Shown here in pieces: positions 46,417 to 55,065 of a stretch of DNA of 64,000 nt. The translations under genes were made by a program, and so were the position numbers. The stretch is from JAFGAS01 sp963809875. GTDB lineage: Bacteria > Desulfobacterota > Zymogenia > Zymogenales > Zymogenaceae. The notes beneath the pieces were generated by a model, which made no database searches, had not been told where the DNA came from, and saw nothing but the letters and a program-made list of their open reading frames with translations. The DNA lies in NCBI GenBank assembly GCA_963809875.1, contig CAWELC010000007.1, forward strand, positions 558,001-622,000, written 5' to 3'. Every line of letters starts with the position of its first letter. The stretch's first letter is position 1.

Positions 46417-47169
46417 CTAGTCGGTTTCAAAGTGATCGTCGTCGTGATAGCTCCCACCCGATGGGCTCGGAGCCGAAGGAGCCGAGGCCTGAACCTGCGA
46501 GCTCCCGTACGAGGGCAGCTGGATATCGGTGATCTGCCCGGTCAGGTCCACCCAGGCCAGCGTCCCGTTCCGGAAAACCACCCGGTAGCGCGGGGCGTTC
46601 CCGATGGTGACCTGGTCGATGCTCAATATTTTCGTGTTGTGCAGGTAATCCGAGACAATCTGGCCGGCCTGCTCCGCGGTGATCTGCTGCGGTACGGTCC
46701 CGTTATAAAGCACCTCGCCGGTCTGCGCGTCGACATAGATGATGCCTTTTTCAAAAGACACCTCGTAGGCTGCCTTCCCCTGGAACTGGACGAGGTCGGG
46801 GTCTTTTTGCGCAAGCTGGTCCGGCCCAGCAGCCTGCCGGGCGATCTCAGCCGCCTGTGAGACCGAAACGCTGGCTGCCGCAGCCGGCTGGCTGGTGGGC
46901 GCCTGGTTCAGGCGGTTTACCTGGTCCTGCAAAGCCTGGATCTGCGTGTTAGCCTTGTCGAGCTGCTGGTTTGCCTGCCAGATCAGCTGGTCGTACTGGG
47001 CCTCGCGCTCCTGGTAAGCCTGGACGGTGGCGTCAGGGTTTGCCGGTGCGCTGCTGGTGTTCTTGCTTGCCCGCGAATTTGCGAAGGCGGTCGCGGTGAC
47101 CCCCCCGATGACGACCAGGATGACGGCCGTGATAAATACCGATAACAAGACAACTTTGGACAGTTTCAT
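46417..47169 (-). CDS. PepSY-domain exported/membrane-anchored protein
   Basis: A 250-residue protein with an N-terminal signal anchor (VVLLSVFITAVILVVIGGVT), a coiled-coil segment rich in Gln and Asn (REAQYDQLIWQANQQLDKAN, TQIQALQDQVNRLNQ) and two PepSY-like units. The units are VSQAAEIARQAAG to YEVSFEKGIIYVDAQTGEVL, and ITAEQAGQIVSDYL to RYRVVFRNGTLAWVDLTGQI. The acidic/His tail (SYHDDDHFETD) may bind metal. PepSY proteins often accompany ferric-reductase-like cytochromes. It is the first gene of the four-gene minus-strand set. Confidence 0.75.
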   Translation of the reverse strand: MKLSKVVLLSVFITAVILVVIGGVTATAFANSRASKNTSSAPANPDATVQAYQEREAQYDQLIWQANQQLDKANTQIQALQDQVNRLNQAPTSQPAAAASVSVSQAAEIARQAAGPDQLAQKDPDLVQFQGKAAYEVSFEKGIIYVDAQTGEVLYNGTVPQQITAEQAGQIVSDYLHNTKILSIDQVTIGNAPRYRVVFRNGTLAWVDLTGQITDIQLPSYGSSQVQASAPSAPSPSGGSYHDDDHFETD

Positions 47170-47348
47170 GGTCCCCCTCGTGGTAACATCGTCACATATA
47201 AAGAGATTTCTACCTCTATTAGTCCAGTATAATGGGGATCCAAGAAACGCAAATCACCCGGTCAGGGGATTATTTTCCTACCCCGGCTTCAACAGGCGAA
47301 TGATATATGGCATAATCCAGGGCCGCACACAGGTAGGGGCATATTCAG

Positions 47349-47378
47349 GTAGGGGCGGGTCTGCAGACCCGCCCCTAC
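47349..47378. repeat. Perfect 30-bp palindrome
   Basis: GTAGGGGCGGGTCTG with its exact complement forms a 30-bp palindrome between the M48 protease and PepSY genes. Close relatives occur at 63458-63482 and 63615-63640. The remainder of 47170-47407 shows nothing. Confidence 0.8.
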
Positions 47379-47407
47379 GATCATTACATGCTATCGCTGC
47401 CGGATAA

Positions 47408-48235
47408 TCACCTCGGGCATTGGTCCATCTGCTGGATATCCTGCTGGATCTGAACGATCCGGTTGCCCGGGTCGGGGTGGGTGCTTAAGAACTCAGGCGG
47501 GTTCTGTCCCTGGCTGAGCGACGCCAGCACCTCCATCACCCGCACCATCTCCTGCGGATCGTAGCCCGATTCGCCCATAAAGCACACGCCCAGCCAATCC
47601 GCTTCGATCTCGTCCTGCCGGCTGTACCTCATGTTGATCAGCTGCCCGACCAGCGCAGCCATCTGGGAGGCAGCCACGCAGCCGTTCGGGCTGTTCGGGT
47701 CGCAAGCCGCGATCAGCGCCGCGCCGGTCAGCCCCTGGGTCAGCTGGGCCTTGGCAATCTGCTCGGCGGAGTGGCGCCCGACGACATGCCCGGTTTCGTG
47801 GCCCAGCACCCCGGCTAGCTCGCCATCTGTTTGCAGCCGGTCGTACAGCGCGCGGGTGATGAAGACCTGCCCCCCGGGCAGGGCAAACGCGTTCACCGTT
47901 TCCGTGTCCGCCAGCAGGTGGTAATCAAACTGGTACGGCGTGCTTTGCGCCGGCGTCTGCTGGACGATGCTCATCCCGATCTGCTTCACCCGCGCCTGGT
48001 CGCTCTGATTTTGATCCAGCCCTCCAAACTGGTCGGCCATCTCAGGCGCAGCCTGCAGGCCCATCGCAATCTCCTGGTCGGGCGTCATGCTGATGTGCTG
48101 GACCTCTTTCGTGACCGGGTTGGTCGATTGGGAGCTGACATACGTGATGATGGAGACAATCGCGATCGCCGCAGCGATGATCAACCGGCTGCCGCAGCCG
48201 CCGCCGCGCGTCCTGGATAACCCTCGGTTATACAT
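47408..48235 (-). CDS. M48-family membrane/periplasmic metalloprotease
   Basis: A 275-residue protease from ATG 48235, behind GGGGGGTGA. It has one N-terminal hydrophobic segment (RLIIAAAIAIVSIITYV), then the zinc motif LAGVLGHETGHVVGRHSAEQ (HExxH) and the third ligand region in YSRQDEIEADWLG. This is the BepA/LoiP/Oma1-like subgroup of M48, which degrades or refolds misassembled envelope proteins. The C-terminal segment PPEFLSTHPDPGNRIVQIQQ is also typical. A single Cys follows HSAEQ at some distance (AACDPNSPNGC). It lies 15 bp downstream of a membrane protein on the same strand. Confidence 0.9.
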   Translation of the reverse strand: MYNRGLSRTRGGGCGSRLIIAAAIAIVSIITYVSSQSTNPVTKEVQHISMTPDQEIAMGLQAAPEMADQFGGLDQNQSDQARVKQIGMSIVQQTPAQSTPYQFDYHLLADTETVNAFALPGGQVFITRALYDRLQTDGELAGVLGHETGHVVGRHSAEQIAKAQLTQGLTGAALIAACDPNSPNGCVAASQMAALVGQLINMRYSRQDEIEADWLGVCFMGESGYDPQEMVRVMEVLASLSQGQNPPEFLSTHPDPGNRIVQIQQDIQQMDQCPR

Positions 48236-48250
48236 CGTTCTCACCCCCCT

Positions 48251-48859
48251 CTACCCCGAAACCACCCGGTCCGGCTGGCGGACGATCCAGATCAGCGCGA
48301 CCGCGGTGATGGCGCCTGCCACCAGCCCGGTAATCCCCACCGTCACCAGCACGCTGGTGACGGTATTGGGCAAGGTATTCTGGAAAAAAGCTCCCGCCGC
48401 CAGCTGGCTGAGATAGGCCCCCAGCGTCCAGCCGAGGACATTGGCCAGGATCCAGGCGCCGACGTGGGGGATTTCCCGGCGCAGCACCGGCCACTGGAAC
48501 AGAGCGACAATAATTCCAAACGTGATAAATCCGATCAGCGCGCCAACTGCCGTCCTGGACAGCGCCTGGACGACAAACAACCCGAGCGCATACCCGACCA
48601 CCCAACCGCCGACCTGGTTGAGAATCCAATCCTGAGAGCCGATCACGTAAGATCGCAGCACCAGCCACTGCGCCAGGCCGAGCAGAATCCCCGAAAAGAT
48701 CGGTACCAGCACGCGGGCGATGCCCAGGTCTAAAGGGCCGACAACGAGCGCGAGCGGTAAATAGCCGAGGACCAATCCCAGCGCCGTGGCCAGGGTCCAG
48801 CCGGCCCACAGCCCGAACTCATTTCGCTTAACTTTTGCTTCATCGATATCGATCGTCAT
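48251..48859 (-). CDS. Polytopic membrane protein of unknown function
   Basis: A 202-residue hydrophobic protein with about six membrane segments rich in Gly and Ala. Examples are AGWTLATALGLVLGYLPLAL, LVPIFSGILLGLAQWLVL and VLVTVGITGLVAGAITAVAL. Internal similarity between GILLGLAQWLVLRSYV and GIIVALFQWPVLRREI suggests an old duplication. I cannot assign a family. It is directly upstream of the M48 protease gene on the same strand, so the two may be co-expressed. Confidence 0.6.
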   Translation of the reverse strand: MTIDIDEAKVKRNEFGLWAGWTLATALGLVLGYLPLALVVGPLDLGIARVLVPIFSGILLGLAQWLVLRSYVIGSQDWILNQVGGWVVGYALGLFVVQALSRTAVGALIGFITFGIIVALFQWPVLRREIPHVGAWILANVLGWTLGAYLSQLAAGAFFQNTLPNTVTSVLVTVGITGLVAGAITAVALIWIVRQPDRVVSG

Positions 48860-48989
48860 GCTTCTTCCTCATGTTTATTTCCCCATTTTATACATCATAC
48901 CGGAGAACACGGTAGAAGCAACCAGGAATATCCCTAGCCCAGCATTCTTGAAAACCCTATTATGAGACCTGCTGTGCTTTGTTCCAGGG

Positions 48990-49018
48990 TTGACAACCTG
49001 CGATTTCGGACGTATATT
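48990..49018 (+). promoter_or_regulatory. Sigma-70-type promoter of the TetR gene
   Basis: TTGACA at 48990-48995, a 17-bp spacer and TATATT at 49013-49018. The operator palindrome starts 6 bp downstream, at the expected transcription start. Confidence 0.85.
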
Positions 49019-49023
49019 TCTAT

Positions 49024-49054
49024 AATAAATAGACCGTCTGTCGGTTTATTTATT
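49024..49054. promoter_or_regulatory. TetR operator palindrome
   Basis: AATAAATAGACCG and CGGTTTATTTATT are inverted repeats matching at 12 of 13 positions, separated by TCTGT. The site lies just after the -10 box and 12 bp before the TetR start codon, as expected for negative autoregulation. Confidence 0.85.
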
Positions 49055-49066
49055 TTGGGAGTTGAT

Positions 49067-49778
49067 ATGGCCCGGATTGTCAAAGAAGACGAATACAACG
49101 CAAAACGCAACCAGATCCTCGACATCGCCTCGAGCCTGGTGTATTCAAAGGGGTATTCCCAGATGTCCATCCAGGATATCCTGGACGGGCTCCAGATCTC
49201 CCGGGGAGCTTTTTATCACTATTTCGACTCGAAACAAGCCCTGCTCGAGGCCCTGGTCGACCGCATGGGGAAGGAGGCCGAGCAGGCAATGCTTCCCATC
49301 GTGCAGGACCCGGATCTGCCTGCCATCGAAAAATTTCGCCGCTTTTTTGAGGCATCCGCCCGGTGGAAAACCATGCAAAAGGAGCTGATCGTGAGCATCA
49401 TGCGCATGTGGTATACCGACGAAAACGCGGTCATCCGCCACAAAATGACCACCGAGTTCTATCAGGCATCTGCCGCGTTTCATCGAGCCAATGATCCGCC
49501 AGGGCATCCACGAAGGGGTTTTCACGACGCGTTTCCCCTCGCAAGCTGCCGTAATCGTCGCGGGTGTCGCCCTGAGCCTCACCGATACGATCATCGGGCT
49601 GCTGCTTTCCCCAGCCCTGAACCAGGAAACCCTCCGAGAATTACAAACCATCCTGGTTGCCTATCTCGACACGATCGAACGGATCCTCGGGGCTCCGGAG
49701 GGTTCTCTGCAGGTCTTCGAACCGGGTGCGTTCGATGAGTGGCTGGTAGCAGTCCAGCCAGAACTTGGAACAAAATAA
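49067..49778 (+). CDS. TetR-family transcriptional regulator (frameshifted)
   Basis: About 236 residues when joined. The N-terminal DNA-binding domain is complete: RNQILDIASSLVYSKGYSQM, then SIQDILDGLQISRGAFYHYF and DSKQALLEAL. The C-terminal ligand domain continues to MTTEFYQAS, then shifts frame near 49470 to PRFIEPMIRQGIHEGVFTTR and AVIVAGVALSLTDTIIGLLL. The start at ATG 49067 follows GGGAG. The downstream methyltransferase begins 13 bp after the stop, so the regulator and its likely target share one autoregulated transcript. Its ligand is unknown. Confidence 0.88.
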
Positions 49779-49791
49779 AAAGGAGAAGATT

Positions 49792-50499
49792 ATGATGGCA
49801 GCGGAAAGCAAGAAAACCACGACAGGCCGGTTTATCTTCAGTTGTTTAATTACAGCATTGTTCGGTCCCGCCCTTATTATGATCCTTGCCGGAGATTGGC
49901 GTTGGCTGGAAGGGTGGATTTTCAGCCTCTGGTTCGATGCGATGGTTTTATCGAATATGGTTTATCTGTACCTGATGGATCCCGCACTGCTGGCCGAAAG
50001 GTCGAAAGCTCCCGGCTCGGATAACCAGAAGCCCTGGGATAAGTATGTGCTCACCGGTGCTTATATCATGGCGGTAATCTGGCTGATCATCATGCCATTA
50101 GATGCAAGCAGGTTCGGCTGGTCGCCGGTCTTTCCGGTCTGGTTGAAGGTTATCGGAGCCCTGGCTTTAATCCCCGCGTTGTTTTTCATCTATCGCGCGA
50201 CCGCTGAAAATACATACCTTTCTACGCTGGTCAGAATCCAGGCGGACCGCAAGCAACGGGTCATTTCCACTGGGGTGTACGGCTTTGTGAGACACCCTCT
50301 GTATCTTGGCGTCCTGTTAATGATGTTCGGAGCGCCCCTGCTGCTGGGCTCGATTGCCGGCTTAATCATTAGTGTGATCGCCGCGATCGTATTGGTGGGC
50401 CGGATCCTGGGTGAAGAAAAAATGCTGGTGAATGAATTGGATGGCTACGCAGAGTACAGGAAGAAGGTGAACTACCGGCTCATCCCGTTTGTGTGGTAA
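49792..50499 (+). CDS. Isoprenylcysteine carboxyl methyltransferase-family membrane protein
   Basis: A 235-residue integral membrane protein from ATG 49792, with AAGGAG upstream. Helices include FIFSCLITALFGPALIMILA and YIMAVIWLIIMPLDA. The catalytic region is VISTGVYGFVRHPLYLGVLL followed by EEKMLVNELDGYAEYRKKVN and YRLIPFVW, the ICMT-type SAM-dependent methyltransferase signature. Unlike the relative at 43480 it is intact and larger. Its position behind a TetR with a strong operator suggests induction by a small molecule or stress. Confidence 0.88.
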   Translation: MMAAESKKTTTGRFIFSCLITALFGPALIMILAGDWRWLEGWIFSLWFDAMVLSNMVYLYLMDPALLAERSKAPGSDNQKPWDKYVLTGAYIMAVIWLIIMPLDASRFGWSPVFPVWLKVIGALALIPALFFIYRATAENTYLSTLVRIQADRKQRVISTGVYGFVRHPLYLGVLLMMFGAPLLLGSIAGLIISVIAAIVLVGRILGEEKMLVNELDGYAEYRKKVNYRLIPFVW

Positions 50500-50521
50500 T
50501 ACCGTTTCTTGACCGTTTGTT

Positions 50522-50597
50522 TTCTGACGAGCCATCCGGAAAACCGCATAAAAGGGACCCGGTAGGCGCTTTCACCGCCCGCCGGGTCTTATTTTTT
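50522..50597 (+). terminator. Terminator repeat, copy 1
   Basis: GACCCGG (50555-50561) pairs with CCGGGTC (50581-50587) and is followed by TTATTTTTTC. The 70-odd bp around it, from TGACGAGCCA through GAAAACCGCATAA, recur at 51848-51920 on the far side of the acyltransferase gene. Confidence 0.8.
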
Positions 50598-50668
50598 CAT
50601 ATTCCATCCCTGTCACCTGACAAGAGGCCAGTCCAAAGACCGTTTATAATAGAACCATCCCTCAACCT

Positions 50669-51889
50669 ATGGTCGGAATGATCAAGCAGCCCATTCCATT
50701 ACAGCACACGCAATTTCACCTCGGATATCAGCCTTCCTTGGATGGCATCCGGGGCTTTGCCGTCTTGTGGGTGATTGCATTTCATTTCCACCTCCCTTTA
50801 GGACGAGCAGGCTTACTTGGCGTGGACGTCTTCTTCGCGCTGAGCGGCTTTCTCATTACAGTTCTACTCGCCCAGGAGTGGCAGCGTTTCGGGAATATTC
50901 AGCTGGGTAATTTCTATATGCGCAGGGTGCTCAGGCTTTACCCGGCCTTGCTTCTGTTGCTGCTGGTTATCGGTGCGATAGCTTCAAAAGCTTACCTTGT
51001 ATCGACCCTGTTTTATTTTACAAACTGGATCATGGCCTTACATCTGCAGCCCGTCGGCGGCCTTCTCGATCATGCCTGGTCTTTGTCTGTTGAAGAACAG
51101 TATTACCTGTTCTGGCCGGTATTCCTGTTTTTAATGCTAAGACTGCGCTTGCCGCCAAGATGGATCGTTTTAATCACGGGAGCCCTGGGAATGGCCTCCG
51201 CTGTTTATCGAATCATTGCGTGGAATTCGTATCACGACTGGTACCGGGTCTACATGGGCACGGATATGCACGCCGATGGTTTACTGCTGGGATCTGCATT
51301 TGGCCTTGCCACGGTGTTTGGTCTGCTTCCGAGCTTTACCTGGGTCAGGCGCTGCTTACCCCTGGCAACATTGCTTTCCGTGCTTTTCTTCATCTGGGTC
51401 AGCATTGATACCCGCCTGACCCAAGATTTCGTTCCGCTATATGGTAACCTGGGAGTGTCAATCGCTACATTGATCTTGATCAGCCGGTTAACCACCTATC
51501 CTTCGCGTGCTGTCCGCAAGGTATTAGAATTTTCCCCATTGGTTATTACCGGCGGGATTTCATACGGGCTTTACCTGTGGCACGCGCCAATAGGGATGAT
51601 CCTGGACGGGGCAGGCTTACCCTGGAACCCATACCTCCTCGCCGCCGGAAGTCTCCTGACCTTTGCGGCGGCTGGGTTATCCTCCGTGTTCCTGGAAAAA
51701 CCCATCCTGCGAATTAAGTCCAGGTTTAGCTTTCCCCCGCATAAGCCCTCCAATCAGTCCATAAGCTACCAAAAGGGTGGGTTGCGGGGCGCACCCGGCT
51801 CGAGGTCTACCGATCAAGCCTATCGCCCCTCCACCCACTCTACTTTGCTGACGAGCCACGAGGAAAACCGCATAATAGAGACCCGGTAG
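50669..51889 (+). CDS. Membrane acyltransferase, family 3 (OafA-like)
   Basis: A 406-residue polytopic enzyme that O-acylates sugars or other surface molecules. Motifs: LGYQPSLDGIRGFAVLWVIA with FHFHLPLG carrying the catalytic His, GLLGVDVFFALSGFLIT, FYMRRVLRLYPALLLLLL, and HAWSLSVEEQYYLFWPVFLF. About ten membrane segments follow. The last 45 residues (from KPSNQSISYQKGGLRG) are encoded by an intergenic-type repeat and the terminator repeat, so the native stop has probably been lost or displaced. Start ATG 50669 or 50678. Confidence 0.88.
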   Translation: MVGMIKQPIPLQHTQFHLGYQPSLDGIRGFAVLWVIAFHFHLPLGRAGLLGVDVFFALSGFLITVLLAQEWQRFGNIQLGNFYMRRVLRLYPALLLLLLVIGAIASKAYLVSTLFYFTNWIMALHLQPVGGLLDHAWSLSVEEQYYLFWPVFLFLMLRLRLPPRWIVLITGALGMASAVYRIIAWNSYHDWYRVYMGTDMHADGLLLGSAFGLATVFGLLPSFTWVRRCLPLATLLSVLFFIWVSIDTRLTQDFVPLYGNLGVSIATLILISRLTTYPSRAVRKVLEFSPLVITGGISYGLYLWHAPIGMILDGAGLPWNPYLLAAGSLLTFAAAGLSSVFLEKPILRIKSRFSFPPHKPSNQSISYQKGGLRGAPGSRSTDQAYRPSTHSTLLTSHEENRIIETR

Positions 51890-51920
51890 GCTTTCACCGC
51901 CCGCCGGGTCTTATGTTTTC
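51848..51920 (+). terminator. Terminator repeat, copy 2
   Basis: GACCCGG pairs with CCGGGTC (51904-51910) followed by TTATGTTTTC. It is almost identical to 50522-50597. The acyltransferase reading frame runs into it. Confidence 0.75.
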
Positions 51921-51955
51921 CTACTTCGTGCTCTCTGTGGATTCGTTTTCCTGCG

Positions 51956-52114
51956 AGTAGGGTGGGTGGAGGGGCATCCCGGATGCCGGTATGGAAGTCA
52001 CGATTGCATGCCCCGTAACCCACCACCTTCGGGCCGGCTGGAGGGTGGTGGGTTGCGGGGCGTACATGATAATTGGCCGACCTGAGTTGCTTACGCCCCT
52101 CCACCCACCCTACT
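51956..52114. mobile_element. 159-bp MITE-like element with perfect 20-bp inverted ends
   Basis: AGTAGGGTGGGTGGAGGGGC at 51956-51975 is the exact reverse complement of 52095-52114. Inside, GTAACCCACCACC and GGTGGTGGGTTGC form a second hairpin. It encodes nothing. A partial copy overlaps the end of the acyltransferase gene (about 51776-51845) and a single end lies near 63693-63718. Confidence 0.75.
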
Positions 52115-52160
52115 TTGCTTCGCGCTCTTAGCGGATTCCCTTCGTGTACTTCGTGGAAAC

Positions 52161-53102
52161 CTACCTCAGCCAGTACAGCAGCCCCTCCAGCGCGATCGCG
52201 TACACCCGGTACGGCTTGGGACCGACGAACGAGCTCCCCTGGATAAAGATCGTTGGGGTTCCATAAAAGCCGGTCTTCTCCACCTCAGCCAGCTGCTGCT
52301 CCTTTATCGCCTTCTCGGTCAGCGGGTCTTTGGCCACCGATAGGATCGTCTTCGCGTCCAGGCCCAACCCCGTCAGGAGCTGCTCGATATAGGCCGGGTC
52401 ATCCAGCTGGTTCTTGTCCCCGGCAAACATCAGGTCGTTGAACTCCCAGTACTTCTCGGGCGCGAGCCGGTAGACGGTGTAGCTCAGCTGGGAGAAATAG
52501 TTCGTTTTCTCCTTCACCGGGTAGTCCAGGAAGGTCAGCCCCACGTTGTAGTGAGCTGCCAGCCGGCGGATCATGGGGTACGCCTTGCGGGTGAAATCGC
52601 AGTGGTAAGAGCCGACCATGACGATGTTCTTGGATGCGGATGGGTTGAGCACCGGGAACAGGCTTGTGTCGACATTTTCCAGGGTCAGCCTGGCCTCCCC
52701 CTCAGGCTTGGCGGTGCATTTTTCCACCGCGGAGATCTCGTTGTTCTGTCCCGGTCGGATCGAACACGCAGAAAGCGGACGAGTTTACCCCGTTGCAGCT
52801 GCCGGTCGTGTAAAACAGGTACACCCCGCGCGCCGACCAGATGCTGCTGGCCAGCATGCAGCACGAAGAAGGTCCACGAGAAAAGCTCAAAGTTCTTGTT
52901 GAGGACCATCGCGGCCCCCTCGGAGCGGGTGATCACGCACCCCGAGCAGCTTGGCCTTCATCTTTTCATCGAAACCGGTGTTGCAGGGGCGCAGGGTGAC
53001 CCGGCGCAGGACGCAGTCCAGCGCTTCGCGGGCCAGGACGCGGTTGGAGGCGCTGAAAATCCCCAGGATGGACAGGACGACGAACGCGACGATGCAGAAC
53101 AT
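52161..53102 (-). CDS. Membrane protein with DsbA-like thioredoxin domain (several frameshifts)
   Basis: Reconstructed from several frames (shifts near 52933, 52860 and 52740). The N-terminus is hydrophobic (MFCIVAFVVLSILGIFSASN), followed by LAREALDCVLRRVTLRPCNT, a second membrane segment (NKNFELFSWTFFVL) and an extracytoplasmic GSCNGVNSSAFCVFDPTG. The last 170 residues form a thioredoxin/DsbA-type fold with VMVGSYHCDFTRKAYPMIRR and GFYGTPTIFIQGSSFVGPKP (cis-Pro loop). The active-site motif is Cys-Asp-Phe-Thr, a single Cys rather than CxxC. It starts 6 bp after the cysteine desulfurase gene. A redox or sulfur-relay role at the membrane is inferred. Confidence 0.65.
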
Positions 53103-53108
53103 GCGGGT

Positions 53109-54325
53109 TTAGAGCACCTTTCTGATTTTCTTCAGGTTGTTGGACGAACAGCTCGGCTTCTTCGAGCGTGTTATAGAAGTAGAGCGAGGCGCGCACCGAT
53201 CCCTGGATCTGGTGGGCATGGAACCAGGAGTGCACGCAGTGCTGGCCCGAGCGGACCATGATCCCCGCCATCTGGTCGAGCATCAGGGCGATCGCGGTGC
53301 GAGTCGATGCCATCGATGTAGAAGGTGACAATCCCGCCGCGCAGCTTCGGGTCGGCCGGACCGATCATCTTCAGCCCCTGGATATCCCGGATTCCATCCG
53401 TGATGCACTCGTTCAGCAGGGTTTCCTGCTTCTGGATGGCGTCAAAGCCGACGTCCTGCAGGTATTTGACGGCGGCGCCCATCCCCAGGATCCCGGCATA
53501 ATCCTGCAGCCCGGCCTCGAACTTTTCGGGCGGCTGGCAGGAACTGGCAGGAGGTGTAGGTCGAGAGGGCCACCGTGTCCCCGCCGACCAGGAAGGGCTC
53601 CATCTGCTCGAGCAGCGCGTACTTGCCGTACAGCACGCCCATCCCCGAGGGACCGAGCATCTTGTGGGCTGAAAGCGCCAGGAAGTCGACGTCCAGCGCC
53701 TTGAGGTTGATCTTGCGGTGCGGCGCGGTCTGGGCCGCGTCGAGCAGCACCAGCGCGCCCTTCTGGTGGGCCTTCTTAATGATCTCCGCAGCCGGGATGC
53801 TGACGCCGTCCAGGTTGGAGGTGTACCCGAGGGAGACCAGTTTCACCTCGCCCGTCCAGCGGCCGCATCGAAGGCGGCCAGGTCGAAGGTGTTGTCCGGG
53901 CGGGAGGGCAGGATCCTGACCTGGATCCCCTGCTTTTTGGCCAGCGTCTGCCAGGGGATCAGGTTGGAGTTATGCTCCTTATCCGAGATCAGGACCACGT
54001 CCCCGCTCTGCAGGCCGAGCGAATGGGCGACCAGGTTGATCCCTTCGGTGGTGTTGCGGGTAAAGACGATCTCTTCTTTTCTGGCGGCGTTGAAGAACTT
54101 CGCCAGGGAGGTCCGGACCTGGTCCACGTCGCGGGTGACGGCGGCTGCCAGCTGGTGCATGCTGCGCCCGCTGCAGGCCGGTTCTTCCAGGTAATAGCGG
54201 CTGATGGCCTCGATCACCTGCCTGGGCCGCAGGCTCTGGCAGGCTGTGTCGAAGTAGATGACCGGCTTCTTGCCCGGCCCGTCCTGCAGGATTGGGAAAT
54301 CCTGGCGGAATTTTCGAATGTCCAT
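53109..54325 (-). CDS. Cysteine desulfurase/selenocysteine lyase, SufS-like (several frameshifts)
   Basis: A PLP enzyme of about 405 residues when frames are joined (shifts near 53860, 53540, 53310 and 53130). Segments: VIYFDTACQSLRPRQVIEAI; FNAARKEEIVFTRNTTEGIN; ISDKEHNSNLIPWQTLAKKQ; LLDAAQTAPHRKINLKALDV; the PLP Lys in DFLALSAHKMLGPSGMGVLY; and VRSGQHCVHSWFHAHQI with the catalytic Cys. It releases sulfur from cysteine as a persulfide for Fe-S clusters or other thio-cofactors. No SufBCD or IscU is nearby. Its only operon partner is the membrane thioredoxin-fold protein. Confidence 0.85.
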
Positions 54326-55065
54326 GGGACCGCTGTGTTTTCTATTCCAAAGACCCGGAAAAGTCTTTCAACCGCGAATTACGCGAATAATGCCGGAACC
54401 CTGAGATGGCGTAGTATTTCTAGTCGACGATATTATTCGATTCTATCCTGAAATTCGGGCAATTCGCCGACCGGTTTTGCCCATTTGTTCATTTGGCGAT
54501 TTGCTTCATACCTGTATCGGATATATTTTATCCGCAATGACCAGGGAAAATAGTGTTGATCGTCATGAAAATGCTCGCCTATCGTCTCATTCCGGCAATG
54601 TCCGGATCCATTGTTGGTAGATTAGAACCCCATCCAGAAGCGGGAGAACCAGGAAAATTATAGTTGCTCTCCTGGAAGCGGGCAAGAGGCGGTCATTCGT
54701 ATCGCTAAGGAAGCAGGAAATGACTGCTTGGAGGTCAGGATCTGTCGTTTGGCCGGCCCTTTCGCGTTCCTTCGCGGATGAAGGGTTTTCCCCCAGTGTT
54801 TGATCAATCCATCTTGCCAGTGGCTGCCGGCCAGGCCGCCATCCTGATGACCACCCCCCGGACCAGGTCCGACTAGAAGCGATTAGCCCCCTGACACTTT
54901 TGGACTGGGACGCGGATGAGCACGGAATCACGCGGAAAAGACGAAATGGGATAAAGAATAATACTACCGATCTTGCTTCTTCTACAGAAAAATCCGTGTT
55001 TTCCGTGCTCGTCCGCGTCCCATTTCTTAATACTGTCAGGGAAAAAGAAAACACCCCGAATAATA
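54326..55065. repeat. Gene-free stretch with a 117-bp inverted-repeat element
   Basis: TGGGACGCGGATGAGCACGG at 54906-54925 faces its near-perfect complement (19 of 20) at 55003-55022. An open minus frame of about 155 codons (54587-55054) crosses the repeat and has no recognisable domain or start context, so I do not call it a gene. A GCGAATTACGCG-type repeat lies near 54374-54390. Confidence 0.5.

Noticed and set aside
54587..55054. A 155-codon minus frame in the gap after the cysteine desulfurase
   Set aside because: It crosses an inverted-repeat element, has Ser/Arg-rich noise composition and no domain.
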